Positions 43,007 to 53,359 of a stretch of 64,000 nt of DNA are shown here, piece after piece. Source of the DNA: Paeniglutamicibacter sulfureus (GTDB lineage: Bacteria > Actinomycetota > Actinomycetes > Actinomycetales > Micrococcaceae). The notes beneath the pieces were generated by a model. That model had not been told where the DNA came from. It saw only the letters and a program-made list of their open reading frames with translations, and did no database searches. Position 1 is the first letter of the stretch, and every line of letters begins with the position of its first letter. The DNA lies in the NCBI RefSeq assembly GCF_030512175.1, contig NZ_JAULBL010000001.1, forward strand, positions 248,001-312,000. Reading direction: 5' to 3'. Position numbers and translations under genes: made by a program.

Positions 43007-43942
43007 ATGAAGCGCAGCATCACTCGCAGGCCGTTGCTGGCCACAGGCGTTGTCCTAGCCTCCCTGTCACTGGCCCTCAGCGGCTGTGCCGGATCAACCA
43101 CCACCGAACAACCCGGAGGCTCCGCCGCCGCCCCCGCGGGCGAAGGCAAATTGCAGGCACTGAAGGACAAGGGCTCCATCACCGTCGCCATCGCCGGCGA
43201 AGCCCCGTACTCATACGAGGAGAACGGCGAGCCCACCGGCGCCACGATCGCCCTGGCCAAGAAGATCTTCGGAGACATGGGAATCAAGGAAGTCAACACC
43301 GTCTTGGTCGACTGGAACGGCTTGATTCCCGGCCTGACTGCCAACCGCTCCGATGCCGTCAGCGCGGGGATGTCCATTCTCCCGGAGCGTTGCGCCAACG
43401 CCGACTTCTCCGACCCCGAGATCATGTACACCACTGCCCTGATGACCCAAAAGGGCAACCCGAAGGGCCTGAGCGACCTCGACTCCGTCAAGGAGAAGAT
43501 GGATGCCGGGGAAGACATCAAGCTCGCGGTGCTGGCTGGCGGCATCGAGGCCGGCTACGCCGATTCCCTGGGCCTTGAAGTGCAGTCGGTTCCGGATGCG
43601 CAGACGGGCATGGACACCGTGGACAACGGCCGTGCCGATGCGTTCGCGATGACCGCGATCTCGCTGAACTTCATGGCCGATGAGAACCCGGACGCCAATG
43701 TCGAGGTCACGGAGGCCTTCGTGCAGGAGATCGACGGGGTTCCGCAGATCGGCGCGGGAGCCACCGTCTTCGCCCAAGGTGACGACGAGCTGCGCGAGGC
43801 CTACAACGAGGGCCTGGCCAAGATCACCGAGTCCGAGGAAACCTACCTTGCCGTCGTGGGCGAATACGGCTTCACGGCCGAGAACCTTCCGCCCAAGGAC
43901 CTGACCACCGAAGAGCTCTGCGAAGGCACACCGGCCCCGTAG
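43007..43942 (+). CDS. ehuB: ectoine/hydroxyectoine ABC transporter substrate-binding lipoprotein
   Basis: 311 residues. A lipoprotein signal ends in LALSGCAG (Cys25), followed by a family-3 solute-binding fold. Segments VAIAGEAPYSYEENGEPTG and LIPGLTANRSDAVSAGMSIL with PERC match EhuB. It binds ectoines outside the membrane. The start is ATG at 43007 with GAAAGAGG at about 6 nt. The order ehuB-ehuC-ehuD-ehuA followed by an ectoine hydrolase gene supports the assignment. Confidence 0.9.
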   Translation: MKRSITRRPLLATGVVLASLSLALSGCAGSTTTEQPGGSAAAPAGEGKLQALKDKGSITVAIAGEAPYSYEENGEPTGATIALAKKIFGDMGIKEVNTVLVDWNGLIPGLTANRSDAVSAGMSILPERCANADFSDPEIMYTTALMTQKGNPKGLSDLDSVKEKMDAGEDIKLAVLAGGIEAGYADSLGLEVQSVPDAQTGMDTVDNGRADAFAMTAISLNFMADENPDANVEVTEAFVQEIDGVPQIGAGATVFAQGDDELREAYNEGLAKITESEETYLAVVGEYGFTAENLPPKDLTTEELCEGTPAP

Positions 43943-44083
43943 CCGCACCGTGAGCGGTGGCGCCGGCAGCGATGCCGGTGCCACCGACGGGATCCGCCCG
44001 CGCCATGCGGTGATGGCGGAACGACTGCCCGTCTCCGGCCGGAGACACCGACGAGATCGATGACCCAAAGGAGTCCATCACCT

Positions 44084-44812
44084 GTGGACGAAAAATTTGC
44101 GGCGCTAGGGGAGGCCATGCCGCGGCTGCTGGACGGCATTCTGGTCACTGTCCAGCTCACCGTCCTGGGCGGGTTGGCGGCCTTCGCCCTGTCCGTGGCG
44201 CTGGGCCTCGCTGCCACCCATCCATCGAAAGCCGCGCGCATCCCCGCGCGCATCGTCATTGAGTTCTTCCGCGGCACCTCGCTGGTGGTGCAGCTGTTCT
44301 GGCTGTTCTACGTGCTTCCCTTGCTCGGCATGGACCTGCACCCGCTGTTGGTCGGCGTGATCGGCCTGGGCCTGAACTACGGCGCCTACGGGGCAGAAGT
44401 CGTTCGCGGTTCCATCAATTCGGTCTCCACCGGCCAGTGGGAAGCCACCACGGCGCTGAGCATGGGCGCCGCGCAGCGGATGTACCGCGTGATCTTCCCC
44501 CAGGCCTGGGCCCTGATGATCCCGTCCCTGAACAACCTGCTCATCCACCTGATGAAGGGAACGGCAATCGTCAGCTTCATCACGATTGCCGACTTCACCT
44601 ACCACCTTGACCAGCTCAAGCGCGTCACCGATACCGTGTTTGCCTACGGGGTGGTCGGGCTGCTGAGCTACTTCATCATCGCGCTGGTCCTGACCTTCCT
44701 GATGAACACCCTGGAACGCCGCGCGAAGCGCAAGCTCGGCCAGGGCATCACGGTCAAGTCCATACTGAGTCCGGCACCCACTGTCGGCACTCCGGCGGGA
44801 GGAGCCATATGA
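44084..44812 (+). CDS. ehuC: ectoine/hydroxyectoine ABC transporter permease EhuC
   Basis: 242 residues with five membrane helices and the EAA loop EATTALSMGAAQRMYRVIFP, of the polar amino-acid permease (HisMQ) class. GTG at 44084 is preferred because AAAGGAG lies about 10 nt upstream; an ATG at 44060 would add eight residues. Its stop codon overlaps the ehuD start codon. Confidence 0.9.
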   Translation: MDEKFAALGEAMPRLLDGILVTVQLTVLGGLAAFALSVALGLAATHPSKAARIPARIVIEFFRGTSLVVQLFWLFYVLPLLGMDLHPLLVGVIGLGLNYGAYGAEVVRGSINSVSTGQWEATTALSMGAAQRMYRVIFPQAWALMIPSLNNLLIHLMKGTAIVSFITIADFTYHLDQLKRVTDTVFAYGVVGLLSYFIIALVLTFLMNTLERRAKRKLGQGITVKSILSPAPTVGTPAGGAI

Positions 44813-45460
44813 TTGCCGTCAACACCGCCCTGGAATGGCACTGGGACAGCACCTGGGAGGTGCTTCCGACGCTGCTCATGGCGTTCCTCAAGGTCACCTT
44901 GCTGGTCACTGTCCTCAGCACGCTGATTGCCGCGGTCCTGGGCCTGTTCATAGCAATGGCCATGCGGATGGCCCCGCGGCCGGTCGCCTCCACCATCAAG
45001 TGGATCGCCAACTTCATCCGGATGACGCCCATCGTGGTCCAGCTGTTGTTCGCCTACTACGCGTTCCTGTCGCTGGAGGGGGTGACGATCGGCATCATCG
45101 TCTTCGGCATCCACTATTCCACCTATATGTCGGAGGTCTACCGGGCCGGGATCGACTCGGTGCCCAAGGGCCAGTGGGAGGCCACCACCGCGCTGTCGAT
45201 GTCCTCGCGACGCACCTGGACCGCCGTCGTCATTCCGCAGGCGCTGCGCGCCACCATCCCGGCCCTGGGCAACTACGCGGTCTCGATGTTCAAGGACACC
45301 CCGTTCCTGCTGGTCATCGGCGTGGTCGAACTCGTGAACGCCGGGTTGATCTTCGGCGGCAATGCCTTCCGCTACGTCGAACCGCTCACCCTGGTGGGAA
45401 TCATCTTCCTCCTGGCCAGCTACCCGACCTCACTCCTGATTGGAAGATTGGAAAAGCGCC

Positions 45461-45477
<17 letters not shown>
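44809..45477 (+). CDS. ehuD: ectoine/hydroxyectoine ABC transporter permease EhuD
   Basis: 222 residues with five membrane helices and the EAA loop EATTALSMSSRRTWTAVVIP. It is the partner permease to EhuC. ATG at 44809 overlaps the ehuC stop codon (ATGA), and its own 3' end overlaps the start of ehuA. Confidence 0.91.
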
Positions 45478-46309
<832 letters not shown>

Positions 46310-46481
46310 GGGGCGCATTGCCCACCGAAGTACCTCCGGGCAATCCGCCTCACAAGGCAAGGGATCGTTCGGCGGGCATTCGCCGGACGATGCCCTGCCT
46401 CTCGCAGACAGCCTCCCATCAACCCACCCTGCCGACCCGCACCCCGAACCCCTTGTCAGTGTTCCGCGCCACCCCCTATCG

Positions 46482-46491
46482 TTGTCAACAA
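46482..46491 (+). promoter_or_regulatory. second FadR-type box, upstream of the ectoine hydrolase gene
   Basis: TTGTCAACAA, identical to the box upstream of ehuB (the match extends to TTGTCAACAATC). It lies 26 nt before the hydrolase start codon, overlapping where a promoter or the transcription start would be, so repression is likely. Confidence 0.65.
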
Positions 46492-46517
46492 TCTACCAAC
46501 TGTGTTAAGGGGTCACG

Positions 46518-48014
46518 ATGGAACATGTGGGCGTCGCACCAATGCTCTTCACCACCGAGGAGTATGCCGCGCGGCTGGCCGCGGCGAGGGTGCGCATGCA
46601 GGAGCAGGGCCTGAGCGCCCTGTTGGTCACCGATCCGGCAAACATCTACTATCTGACCGGCTACAACGCATGGTCTTTCTACACCCCGCAACTGGTCTTC
46701 GTCCCCATGGAAGGGGACATGATCCTGTTCTCCCGGGAAATGGACGCCAACGGGGCCTTCCGGACCAGCTGGCTGCCGCCGGAAAACATCGTGGGATATC
46801 CCGAGCGCTACGTTCACCGCCCGCACCTGCACCCCTTCGACTGGGTGGCCTATGCCCTGCGCGCCCGCTACCTGATCGCCCCCGCGGCCAAGGGTTGCGT
46901 GGGCCTGGAAATGGACGCACACTTCTTCTCCCCCAAGGGATATCGCTCGCTGGTCAACGCCCTGCCGGAATGGACCTTGGTGGACTGCTTCGAGTTGGTC
47001 AACTGGGTCCGGGCCGTCAAGTCTCCGGCGGAGATCCAGCTGATGCGCCAGGCCGCGGTGTTCACCAACCTGGCAATGCAGGCCGCCCATGACGCCATCG
47101 ACGTCGGCGCCCGCCAGTGCGATATCGCCGCCGCCATCAGCCAGGCGCAGCTGTCGGGCACCGCGGAGGCCGGCGGCGACTACCCGGCGATCGTTCCGAT
47201 GCTCCCCACCGGTCAATCGGCCGACACCCCGCACCTGACCTGGAGCGACGAACCGCTGAAGCCGAACGAGGCGATGATCGTGGAGCTGGCCGGCGCCTAC
47301 CACCGCTACCACGTGCCGATGGCCCGCACCTTCATGCCCGGCAAGCCCTCCCCCCAGCTGGAGCACCTGGCCCGGGCCACCGACCACGCGCTGGCCGCGG
47401 TGCTGGAGGCCGTGGCACCGGGCACCCCCGTGCAGGAACTCTCTCAGGTCTTCAACCGGACCCTGTTTGAATACGGCTATGAGAAGGCCTCGCGCATCGG
47501 CTACTCGATCGGCGTGGGCTACCCGCCGGACTGGGGCGAGCGCACGATCTCCCTGCGCAGCGAGGAGTTGACGGTGCTGCAGGAGAACATGACGTTCCAC
47601 CTGATGTGCGGCATGTGGATGGAGGGCTACGGCTACGAGGTCTCGGAGGCGATCCGGGTCACCGACACCGGGGTGGAGACCTTCACTGCCTTCCCTCGCG
47701 GGCTGGTGCCCGCCGGCGAGGCCCGCCTGGCAGCGGCCGAGTCCAGCACCCTGCTGGGCAACCCCGGCGAGCGGGCGGTTTCAAGCGGTCCCGGGCTGGC
47801 GGGGCTCCCGCAACCGCTCACCGAACCGCGCCGCCCGGCCACTCCGCGCTTTGGCTTCACCACCCCGACGGAGGAACCCATGACCGGGCCGGTCGGCATC
47901 GTTGCGCGCAACGCCGAGCGGGCCGACAGGGACCCCGCCTGGCCCGTCACACCGGAACCGGAGGCCGAGCCCGAAGCGGAGAACGGCGATGCTTCCCCGG
48001 GGCAGACTCCCTGA
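46518..48014 (+). CDS. doeA: ectoine hydrolase (M24 peptidase family, DoeA/EutD)
   Basis: 498 residues. The first 395 match DoeA/EutD closely: DPANIYYLTGYNAWSFYTPQ, MDANGAFRTSW, VGYPERYVH, VNWVRAVKSPAEI, GGDYPAIVPMLPTG and YPPDWGERTISLR. The enzyme opens the ectoine ring to acetyl-diaminobutyrates, allowing use of ectoine as nutrient. ATG at 46518 with AAGGGG at about 5 nt. The last 100 residues are a Pro/Glu/Ala-rich, probably disordered extension not usual in the family. The deacetylase gene (doeB/eutE) expected next is not in the window. Confidence 0.88.
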   Translation: MEHVGVAPMLFTTEEYAARLAAARVRMQEQGLSALLVTDPANIYYLTGYNAWSFYTPQLVFVPMEGDMILFSREMDANGAFRTSWLPPENIVGYPERYVHRPHLHPFDWVAYALRARYLIAPAAKGCVGLEMDAHFFSPKGYRSLVNALPEWTLVDCFELVNWVRAVKSPAEIQLMRQAAVFTNLAMQAAHDAIDVGARQCDIAAAISQAQLSGTAEAGGDYPAIVPMLPTGQSADTPHLTWSDEPLKPNEAMIVELAGAYHRYHVPMARTFMPGKPSPQLEHLARATDHALAAVLEAVAPGTPVQELSQVFNRTLFEYGYEKASRIGYSIGVGYPPDWGERTISLRSEELTVLQENMTFHLMCGMWMEGYGYEVSEAIRVTDTGVETFTAFPRGLVPAGEARLAAAESSTLLGNPGERAVSSGPGLAGLPQPLTEPRRPATPRFGFTTPTEEPMTGPVGIVARNAERADRDPAWPVTPEPEAEPEAENGDASPGQTP

Positions 48015-48041
48015 GCACCCAGGGGGCTTGCCGGCGACGAA

Positions 48042-48734
48042 TCAGGAGGCCGCGTCGTCCCGGCGGCCCCTCGCGGCTGAGGGGCCCACGAGGTGGTCTA
48101 CGGCGCTGTCCATATGGTCGGCGAGCGCCCGGTGGAGTTCCGGCACGTCGGCGTCGAGGATCGCCTGGGCAATGCGCCGGTGCCCGGCGATGCGCTCCGC
48201 GACGGGGTATTCGGATTTTTCCAGGGCCGAGAGGCACATCCGGGTCTCCGTCACCAGCGTGCCGTGGATGCGGCTGAGCCGCGGGCTGTCGGCCAACCGG
48301 ACCATGGCCTCATGGAAGGAGATGTCGCTTCGGCTCAGTGCGGCGGGGTCGGTCCCTTGGGCCTCCATCTCTGCCACGATCCCGAGCAGTTCCTTACCGA
48401 CCTGGCCGTTCGTGTGATCGACCTCGATGATCTTCAGCGCGGCACCACGCTCGACCGCGGTTCGCGCCCGATAGATGTCGGTGATGTCGGCCTGCGTGAA
48501 CTGCGCGACGAACAGGCCGCGGTTGCGGATGCTCACCAGCAGCCCCTCCTGGGTCAGACGCTGCATGGCCTCGCGCAGCGGGCCGCGGCTGACACCCAGG
48601 CGCCCGGCCAGGTCGGCTTCGGCCAACTGTGCGCCCGGCCCGAACTCGCCGTTCTCGATCGCCATGCGGATCTGGCGCGCAATGATGGCCGGCGTGGATT
48701 CCTGTTTCAGCGGTTCGATGCTCGATGCGGTCAT
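48042..48734 (-). CDS. GntR/FCD-family regulator
   Basis: 230 residues. N-terminal HTH (EADLAGRLGVSRGPLREAMQRL) and C-terminal FCD domain (DISFHEAMVRLADSPRL, HRRIAQAILD). It ends 27 nt from the hydrolase stop codon, convergent with it. A perfect 7-6-7 palindrome lies 25 nt upstream of its start and is a candidate autoregulatory site, different in spacing from the TTGTCAACAA boxes. It may regulate the ectoine genes or an unlinked pathway. Confidence 0.88.
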   Translation of the reverse strand: MTASSIEPLKQESTPAIIARQIRMAIENGEFGPGAQLAEADLAGRLGVSRGPLREAMQRLTQEGLLVSIRNRGLFVAQFTQADITDIYRARTAVERGAALKIIEVDHTNGQVGKELLGIVAEMEAQGTDPAALSRSDISFHEAMVRLADSPRLSRIHGTLVTETRMCLSALEKSEYPVAERIAGHRRIAQAILDADVPELHRALADHMDSAVDHLVGPSAARGRRDDAAS

Positions 48735-48759
48735 GCCGGTGGTTCCTCGCTTGGGCCGA

Positions 48760-48779
48760 ATTGTCTAGATGCAGACAAT
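48760..48779 (-). promoter_or_regulatory. palindrome upstream of the second GntR gene
   Basis: ATTGTCT-N6-AGACAAT, perfect 7-bp arms. It is placed just upstream of the regulator's start codon and fits a GntR/FCD autoregulatory operator. Confidence 0.65.
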
Positions 48780-48828
48780 CCTACAACCGGTGGGTACCAT
48801 CGGCCGGGCCACCACGATTGGCCCGTCG

Positions 48829-49245
48829 TTATGCCTCGCTGACTGCCTTCTTCAGCAATTCCACCAGTCGCTGCTGGTCCTCGGCGGTCAGCCTGGTCAC
48901 CGCGTAGGAGCTCGGCCAGAAATTGCCCTCGTCGAGGTTCGCGTCTTCCTGGAAGCCGATCGTTGCATACCGCACCTTGAACTTGGCGGCGCTCTGGAAG
49001 AACACCACGACCTTGCCCTCGGCATTGGTGTACGCCGGCATGCCGTACCAGGTCTTTGCCCCCAGGGACGTGTGCTCCTTGACCAACCCGTGCAGGGTTT
49101 CGGCCAACTCCTTGTCCGAACCGGTCATCTCGCCGATGGCCGCGAGGCACGCCGCTTCCAGGTCGGCACTTTTCTTGGAGGCCTTTTCCTCGGCTACCGC
49201 TGCCTTCATGGCAGCCTTTTCCTCTTTGCTGAAAGCCGTGCTCAT
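48829..49245 (-). CDS. DUF1801 family protein
   Basis: 138 residues. The conserved core ETLHGLVKEHTSLGAKTWYG then MPAYTNAEGKVVVFF is typical of DUF1801/YdhG-like proteins (SH3-fold iron-chaperone-like family of uncertain role). The N-terminal 30 residues are Lys/Glu/Ala-rich helix. Single gene. Confidence 0.85.
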   Translation of the reverse strand: MSTAFSKEEKAAMKAAVAEEKASKKSADLEAACLAAIGEMTGSDKELAETLHGLVKEHTSLGAKTWYGMPAYTNAEGKVVVFFQSAAKFKVRYATIGFQEDANLDEGNFWPSSYAVTRLTAEDQQRLVELLKKAVSEA

Positions 49246-49731
49246 GGGGATTTCCTTTCATTGATCTGCTTTACCAGACCCACTCTAGGCGGAACCACTA
49301 ATGGGCGCTTCTTGATTCCTGCTCGGCTTGGTGGGCGTCGCGGGGATGCTCTCGGGGAATCTTGCAGCGGCACGCAGGCTGCGTCGTGGTTGTTCCCCGA
49401 CCGCCTCGGAGAAAAGTGCGCGCGGCAACGGGACGGCGCTAGGCCCTTGGCGCTCATGGTTCCCGGCTTCTCCCGGTCCGTGCACGCTCCGCGCACGCTG
49501 TCTTCCCACCGCCAGGGTGGCCGGGTTGGCCGGTTCTGTGCGATCAATATCCATCGGGAACTCTCCTCGAGTCTGCGACACCGCCTCGCGGCGGGCGGCA
49601 CCCCATCGTCTCCCCCCGCTGGTGGCCCCCGTCGGGCCTGCCGGTTTTCGCGGGCCAAACATATGGCCAACGGCAGAGGGGGCTACCTGCGCCTACGGCT
49701 CCGGTAACCCCCCTCGTTCATGTCTGTCGTG
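49246..49731. other. gap with one doubtful small ORF
   Basis: About 486 nt. On the minus strand an ATG at 49554 with GAGGAG at about 8 nt opens an 89-codon frame ending at 49285 (starts MDIDRTEPANPATLAVGRQR). Codon use looks normal only for the first 20 codons, so it may be a truncated or frameshifted gene. A GC-rich hairpin near 49675-49716 has no T tract. Confidence 0.3.
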
Positions 49732-49974
49732 CTAGCCGGCGTCGACGACGTTCCAGCTACGGTCCTCGCGGTTCCAGGCCACCGAGGCGTCGCGCAACTT
49801 GCGCAGCGACTTCAGGACGTCGCGGTTGATGGCCGGGTGCCCGTTTTCATTCGTGTAGACCCACTCGTCGCCGAAGGCCTCCGCAATGCGGGGCACCAGG
49901 GCTTCCTGGTGGACGGTCTTTTCTTTGTGGATCGCGTCAAGGATCCACTGGGCAATTTCTGGTGCATTGGTCAT
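49732..49974 (-). CDS. DUF6953-like small protein
   Basis: 80 residues from ATG at 49974. It is helical and acidic at the start (PEIAQWILDAIHKEKTVHQE), then NENGHPAINRDVLKSLRKLR and a C-terminal DRSWNVVD. This pattern resembles the DUF6953 family of small conserved proteins of unknown role; the family name is from memory and moderately certain. Confidence 0.65.
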   Translation of the reverse strand: MTNAPEIAQWILDAIHKEKTVHQEALVPRIAEAFGDEWVYTNENGHPAINRDVLKSLRKLRDASVAWNREDRSWNVVDAG

Positions 49975-50037
49975 CTGTTCAGGGTACTGGTGCGCGGGAC
50001 GGAGCACACAACGCGCGCCGGTTGGGACGCCTGAGGT

Positions 50038-50484
50038 TCAGGCGCTGCCCACCCATTCGACCTCGCCGTCGGCGAAGAACTGTTCCTTCCAGACCGGCAC
50101 GTGGGCCTTGACGGTTTCCACCAGGTCGCGGCAGGCGTCGAAGGCCGCCCCGCGGTGGGCGGCGGCTGCGGCCGCCACCAGGGCGGCGTCCCCGATGTGC
50201 AGCTCCCCCACCCGGTGGGCCGCCCACAGCCGGGTCCCGGGGTGCCGGGAGGCGACCTCGTCCACCAGCTCGACCATCCGCGCCGGGGCGCTGGGGTGGG
50301 CGCTGTAGGTCAGTTTCAGCACCTCGCGGCCTCCGTCGTGGTTGCGCACGATGCCGCCGAAGGTGACCACGGCGCCGGTGTGCTCTGACTCCACCGCGTC
50401 CCAGGCGGTGTCCGCGTCGATGGGGGTGTCGCTGATGCCCGCGAAGACCGCTTTGCCGGGTGATCGGGGCCCGTTAGTGGGCAT
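50038..50484 (-). CDS. moaE: molybdopterin synthase catalytic subunit
   Basis: 148 residues with MoaE features: [48 protein letters not shown], and the late VPVWKEQFF containing the catalytic Lys. It transfers sulfur from thiocarboxylated MoaD to precursor Z. It overlaps the Mog/MoaB gene by 11 nt. It is last in the moeA-moaC-mog-moaE operon. Confidence 0.93.
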   Translation of the reverse strand: MPTNGPRSPGKAVFAGISDTPIDADTAWDAVESEHTGAVVTFGGIVRNHDGGREVLKLTYSAHPSAPARMVELVDEVASRHPGTRLWAAHRVGELHIGDAALVAAAAAAHRGAAFDACRDLVETVKAHVPVWKEQFFADGEVEWVGSA

Positions 50485-50974
50485 GGCGTCCCTCCAGCTG
50501 GTCGCAGATGTGCGTGAGCAAGGGAGTGAGCACCGTGAGCCCGTCCATGACCCCGGAGGGTGAACCCGGCAGGTTCACGATGAAGGTCTCCCCCGAGACC
50601 CCCGCATGCCCGCGGCTCAGCGCGGACATCGGGGTCTTTTCCCGCCCGGCTGCGCGCAGCGCCTCCATGATGCCGGGGACCATCCGGTCCAGCAGCGGTT
50701 CGGTTTCCTCCGGCGTCCTGTCATCGGCGCTGAGTCCGGTGCCGCCGGAAGTGATGATGACGCTCGGCTTGGACAGCAGCAGTCCCTGCAGCGCAGCCCC
50801 GACAGACGGGCCGTCCGGGACCACGATGGCCGGGATGACATCGAAGTTCTGTTCCTGGAGCCAGTCGGCAATGACCGGGGCGCTGGCATCCTCGTAGATG
50901 CCCATGGCCGCACGGGTGGATGAAATGAGGATGGCCGCCTTGCGAGGGGCGCCCAGTGGTTCACAGGCACTCAT
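50474..50974 (-). CDS. mog: molybdopterin adenylyltransferase/MoaB-Mog family
   Basis: 166 residues of the MoCF-binding fold. Diagnostic [17 protein letters not shown] and [13 protein letters not shown]. It adenylates molybdopterin or assists Mo insertion. Actinobacterial annotation often uses moaB or mog interchangeably, so the symbol is approximate. ATG at 50974 overlaps the moaC stop codon (ATGA). Confidence 0.9.
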   Translation of the reverse strand: MSACEPLGAPRKAAILISSTRAAMGIYEDASAPVIADWLQEQNFDVIPAIVVPDGPSVGAALQGLLLSKPSVIITSGGTGLSADDRTPEETEPLLDRMVPGIMEALRAAGREKTPMSALSRGHAGVSGETFIVNLPGSPSGVMDGLTVLTPLLTHICDQLEGRHAH

Positions 50975-51525
50975 GCGCGCAGTTCTCCTTCGGTGTTGGG
51001 AAGTTGTTGGGGAGCAATGTCCCAGGATCCGGACTTGCCGCCGGACTTGGCCAGCACGCGCATGTCGGTGATGCTCGCGTGCTTGTCGACGGCCTTGATC
51101 ATGTCATACAGGGCCAATGCCGCGGTGCTGACCGCGGTCAACGCCTCCATTTCGACACCCGTGACGCCGCGGGTCTTCACCGTGGCAACGATGCGCACGG
51201 AGTCTTCGGCGTCCAGGTCGAAGTCGATGACCACCTTGGAAATCGGCAGCGGGTGGCACAGCGGGATGAGCTCGGAGGTTTTCTTGGCCCCCATGATCCC
51301 GGCAACGCGGGCCACGGCGAGCGCGTCCCCCTTGGGCATCCCGGCACCGGAGATCAGTTCCAGGACCTCGCCGGTGGTGTGAACGAAGGCCTCGGCGGTG
51401 GCCTGGCGGCTGGTTTCTGCCTTGTCGCTGACGTCGACCATGTGGGCGGTGCCGTCGGCGCGAACGTGAGACAGCGCGCCGGGCGTCGGATTGTCGTTCG
51501 GTTCGGGTGTGGTTTCGCTTCTCAT
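50971..51525 (-). CDS. moaC: cyclic pyranopterin monophosphate synthase accessory protein MoaC
   Basis: 184 residues, somewhat long because of a 20-residue hydrophilic head. Core motifs are [21 protein letters not shown] and [20 protein letters not shown]. It acts after MoaA in the first step of molybdenum cofactor synthesis. ATGA overlap with moeA at its start and with the mog-type gene at its end. Confidence 0.95.
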   Translation of the reverse strand: MRSETTPEPNDNPTPGALSHVRADGTAHMVDVSDKAETSRQATAEAFVHTTGEVLELISGAGMPKGDALAVARVAGIMGAKKTSELIPLCHPLPISKVVIDFDLDAEDSVRIVATVKTRGVTGVEMEALTAVSTAALALYDMIKAVDKHASITDMRVLAKSGGKSGSWDIAPQQLPNTEGELRA

Positions 51526-52778
51526 GAGCCGTCTCCAATGATCATGATGTCCGCGCGGCTTCCCGCGGGCAGGGTGGTGGTCTCCTCGTCGAGGAGGATG
51601 AAGGCGTTGCTGGCAGCCAGGGCGGCCAGGAGGTGGGAGGAGGCCCCGCCGACGGGCGCGACGGTGCCGTTGGCGTAGCTGCCGCGGCGCACCTGCAGCT
51701 TGCCGGGCACCGAGTCCAGGTCCTCGGTGAGCGTGGCAGTGGTCAAGACGCGTTCGGGCAGGCCCAAGGCCATGGCCAGGACCGGGCGGATGAACATCTC
51801 AAAACTGACATAGGCGCTGACCGGGTTCCCCGGCAACGCAATGAAGGCCACCGGCGCACAGCCGGGCAGGATAAGGGTGCCGGAGCCCTGGGGCCCGCCG
51901 GGCTGCATGGCCACGGAGCCGAATTCGATGCCGTGCTCGCCGAGCACCGCCTTGACCACGTCGAAGGCACCCTTGGAGATCCCCCCGCTGCTGAGCACCA
52001 GGTGGTAGTCCCTGTCGCCGGCCATCAGCGCCGCCCGCAGGGACGTGGTGAACTGTTCGGGCGAGTCATCGAGTACGCCCGCGACGGCCACCTGGCAGCC
52101 GGCACCCGTCAGCGCGGTGTGCAACAACGTGGTGTTGGCGTCGTGGATCTGCCCCGGGCCCAGCTCCCCGCCGGGGGCGACCAGTTCGTCCCCGGTGGAC
52201 AGCAGCAGCACCCTCGGCCGGGAATGGACCTGCACCTCGGCCAGGCCGAGTCCGGCCACGATGCCCAATGCCGTGGGGCCAAGCCTTGTCCCTGCCTCCA
52301 AGACCAACGCACCTTCGGCGATGTCGCTGCCGCGGGCACGCACGTAGTTGCCCACCGGGCTGGAATCCGGCAGCACCACGGTGAATCCGTCTGCAACTTC
52401 GGCGGTGGTGGGAAAGCGATCGGGCACTGCCGCCTCGACGGGGATGACGGTGTTGGCCCCTTCCGGCATCGGGGCACCTGTCATGATGGGCGCGGCGGTG
52501 CCGCGCACCAAGGCAGCGGCAGCCTGGCCGGCGGCGATCGGGGCGACCACCCGCAAGGCACCGGAACCCAGGTCCCCGGTGTGCACCGCATACCCGTCCA
52601 TCTGGGAGTTGTCCCAGGGCGGCAACGCACGCGGGGCCAGCAGGTCGTGGGCCAGCGTGCGGCCCAACGCCTGGACCAGCTCCAATGGTTCGCTGCCCGC
52701 ATCCCGCAGCGCGGGAGCCAACAAATCCTCTATGGCTTCCAGGTGCCCGCGGACGCTGCGGCGAAATGGTGGTCTCAT
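51522..52778 (-). CDS. moeA: molybdopterin molybdenumtransferase MoeA
   Basis: 418 residues from ATG at 52778 (52787 is an alternative). The MoeA order is clear: [14 protein letters not shown], then [40 protein letters not shown] and [15 protein letters not shown], with a C-terminal beta domain. It inserts molybdate into adenylated molybdopterin. First gene of the minus-strand cofactor operon. Confidence 0.95.
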   Translation of the reverse strand: MRPPFRRSVRGHLEAIEDLLAPALRDAGSEPLELVQALGRTLAHDLLAPRALPPWDNSQMDGYAVHTGDLGSGALRVVAPIAAGQAAAALVRGTAAPIMTGAPMPEGANTVIPVEAAVPDRFPTTAEVADGFTVVLPDSSPVGNYVRARGSDIAEGALVLEAGTRLGPTALGIVAGLGLAEVQVHSRPRVLLLSTGDELVAPGGELGPGQIHDANTTLLHTALTGAGCQVAVAGVLDDSPEQFTTSLRAALMAGDRDYHLVLSSGGISKGAFDVVKAVLGEHGIEFGSVAMQPGGPQGSGTLILPGCAPVAFIALPGNPVSAYVSFEMFIRPVLAMALGLPERVLTTATLTEDLDSVPGKLQVRRGSYANGTVAPVGGASSHLLAALAASNAFILLDEETTTLPAGSRADIMIIGDGS

Positions 52779-53224
52779 GCCTTCCATCCTAGGTCGCAGT
52801 GGTGGTGCCGGATTCCTAGTCACCGAATTCCTTCATCAGTGCAGCCACGTTTTCCTACGCGCAGCACGTTCGGCGGGGCCGTCGCTGTCCCACCATTGCC
52901 GCCACTTCGACCGTTGCCAAACATGTGCCCATCTGCGCCGTGGTTCAGCAATCCCTGTTCCTTCGAAGATCCGAAAATTCCTGCGCTCCGAGCGCCACCA
53001 CGAATGTCGCCGTCCTTGGAGGACGCTGATGGCCGGAGCAGGCTGGTGGCCAGTCGGACCACGCTGCCTTCAAAAAAGCATACCGAGGCAGCGGGCACGG
53101 TGAAGCCGTGGCCGCTCGTGCTGCCACGGCTGAATCGCTCGCCTGGGGAACCGCCGCCACGGCTTCGGCAGGGCCTGAACCTATCGGGCCCCGACTGGCA
53201 ATCCAATCGTCACTGTGGGCAAGG
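52779..53224. other. gap with no recognisable gene
   Basis: About 446 nt between the moeA start and the hairpin at 53225. It should hold the moeA promoter. Several overlapping short frames, none with protein character or ribosome site. Confidence 0.4.
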
Positions 53225-53257
53225 CAGACCCCCGGGAAGCTTCTTCCCGGGGGTCTG
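53225..53257 (-). terminator. perfect 15-bp hairpin after the sugar-dehydrogenase genes
   Basis: Arms CAGACCCCCGGGAAG and CTTCCCGGGGGTCTG with a 3-nt loop. No T tract follows on either strand. It is about 100 nt past the GMC stop codon, so it is probably a terminator or 3' stabiliser for that operon. Confidence 0.6.
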
Positions 53258-53359
53258 ATAACTGGGGGTCGGTGGAATTGTGGGTTTTGGGCTGGAAGCG
53301 CTGAAGCGGGTTTTTCCGGCGACCGCTGACGGCGATCCCCGGCAGCCCTTCCTTGACTG

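Noticed and set aside
49675-49716. GC hairpin as a terminator
   Set aside because: The stem is interrupted and no T tract follows on either strand.
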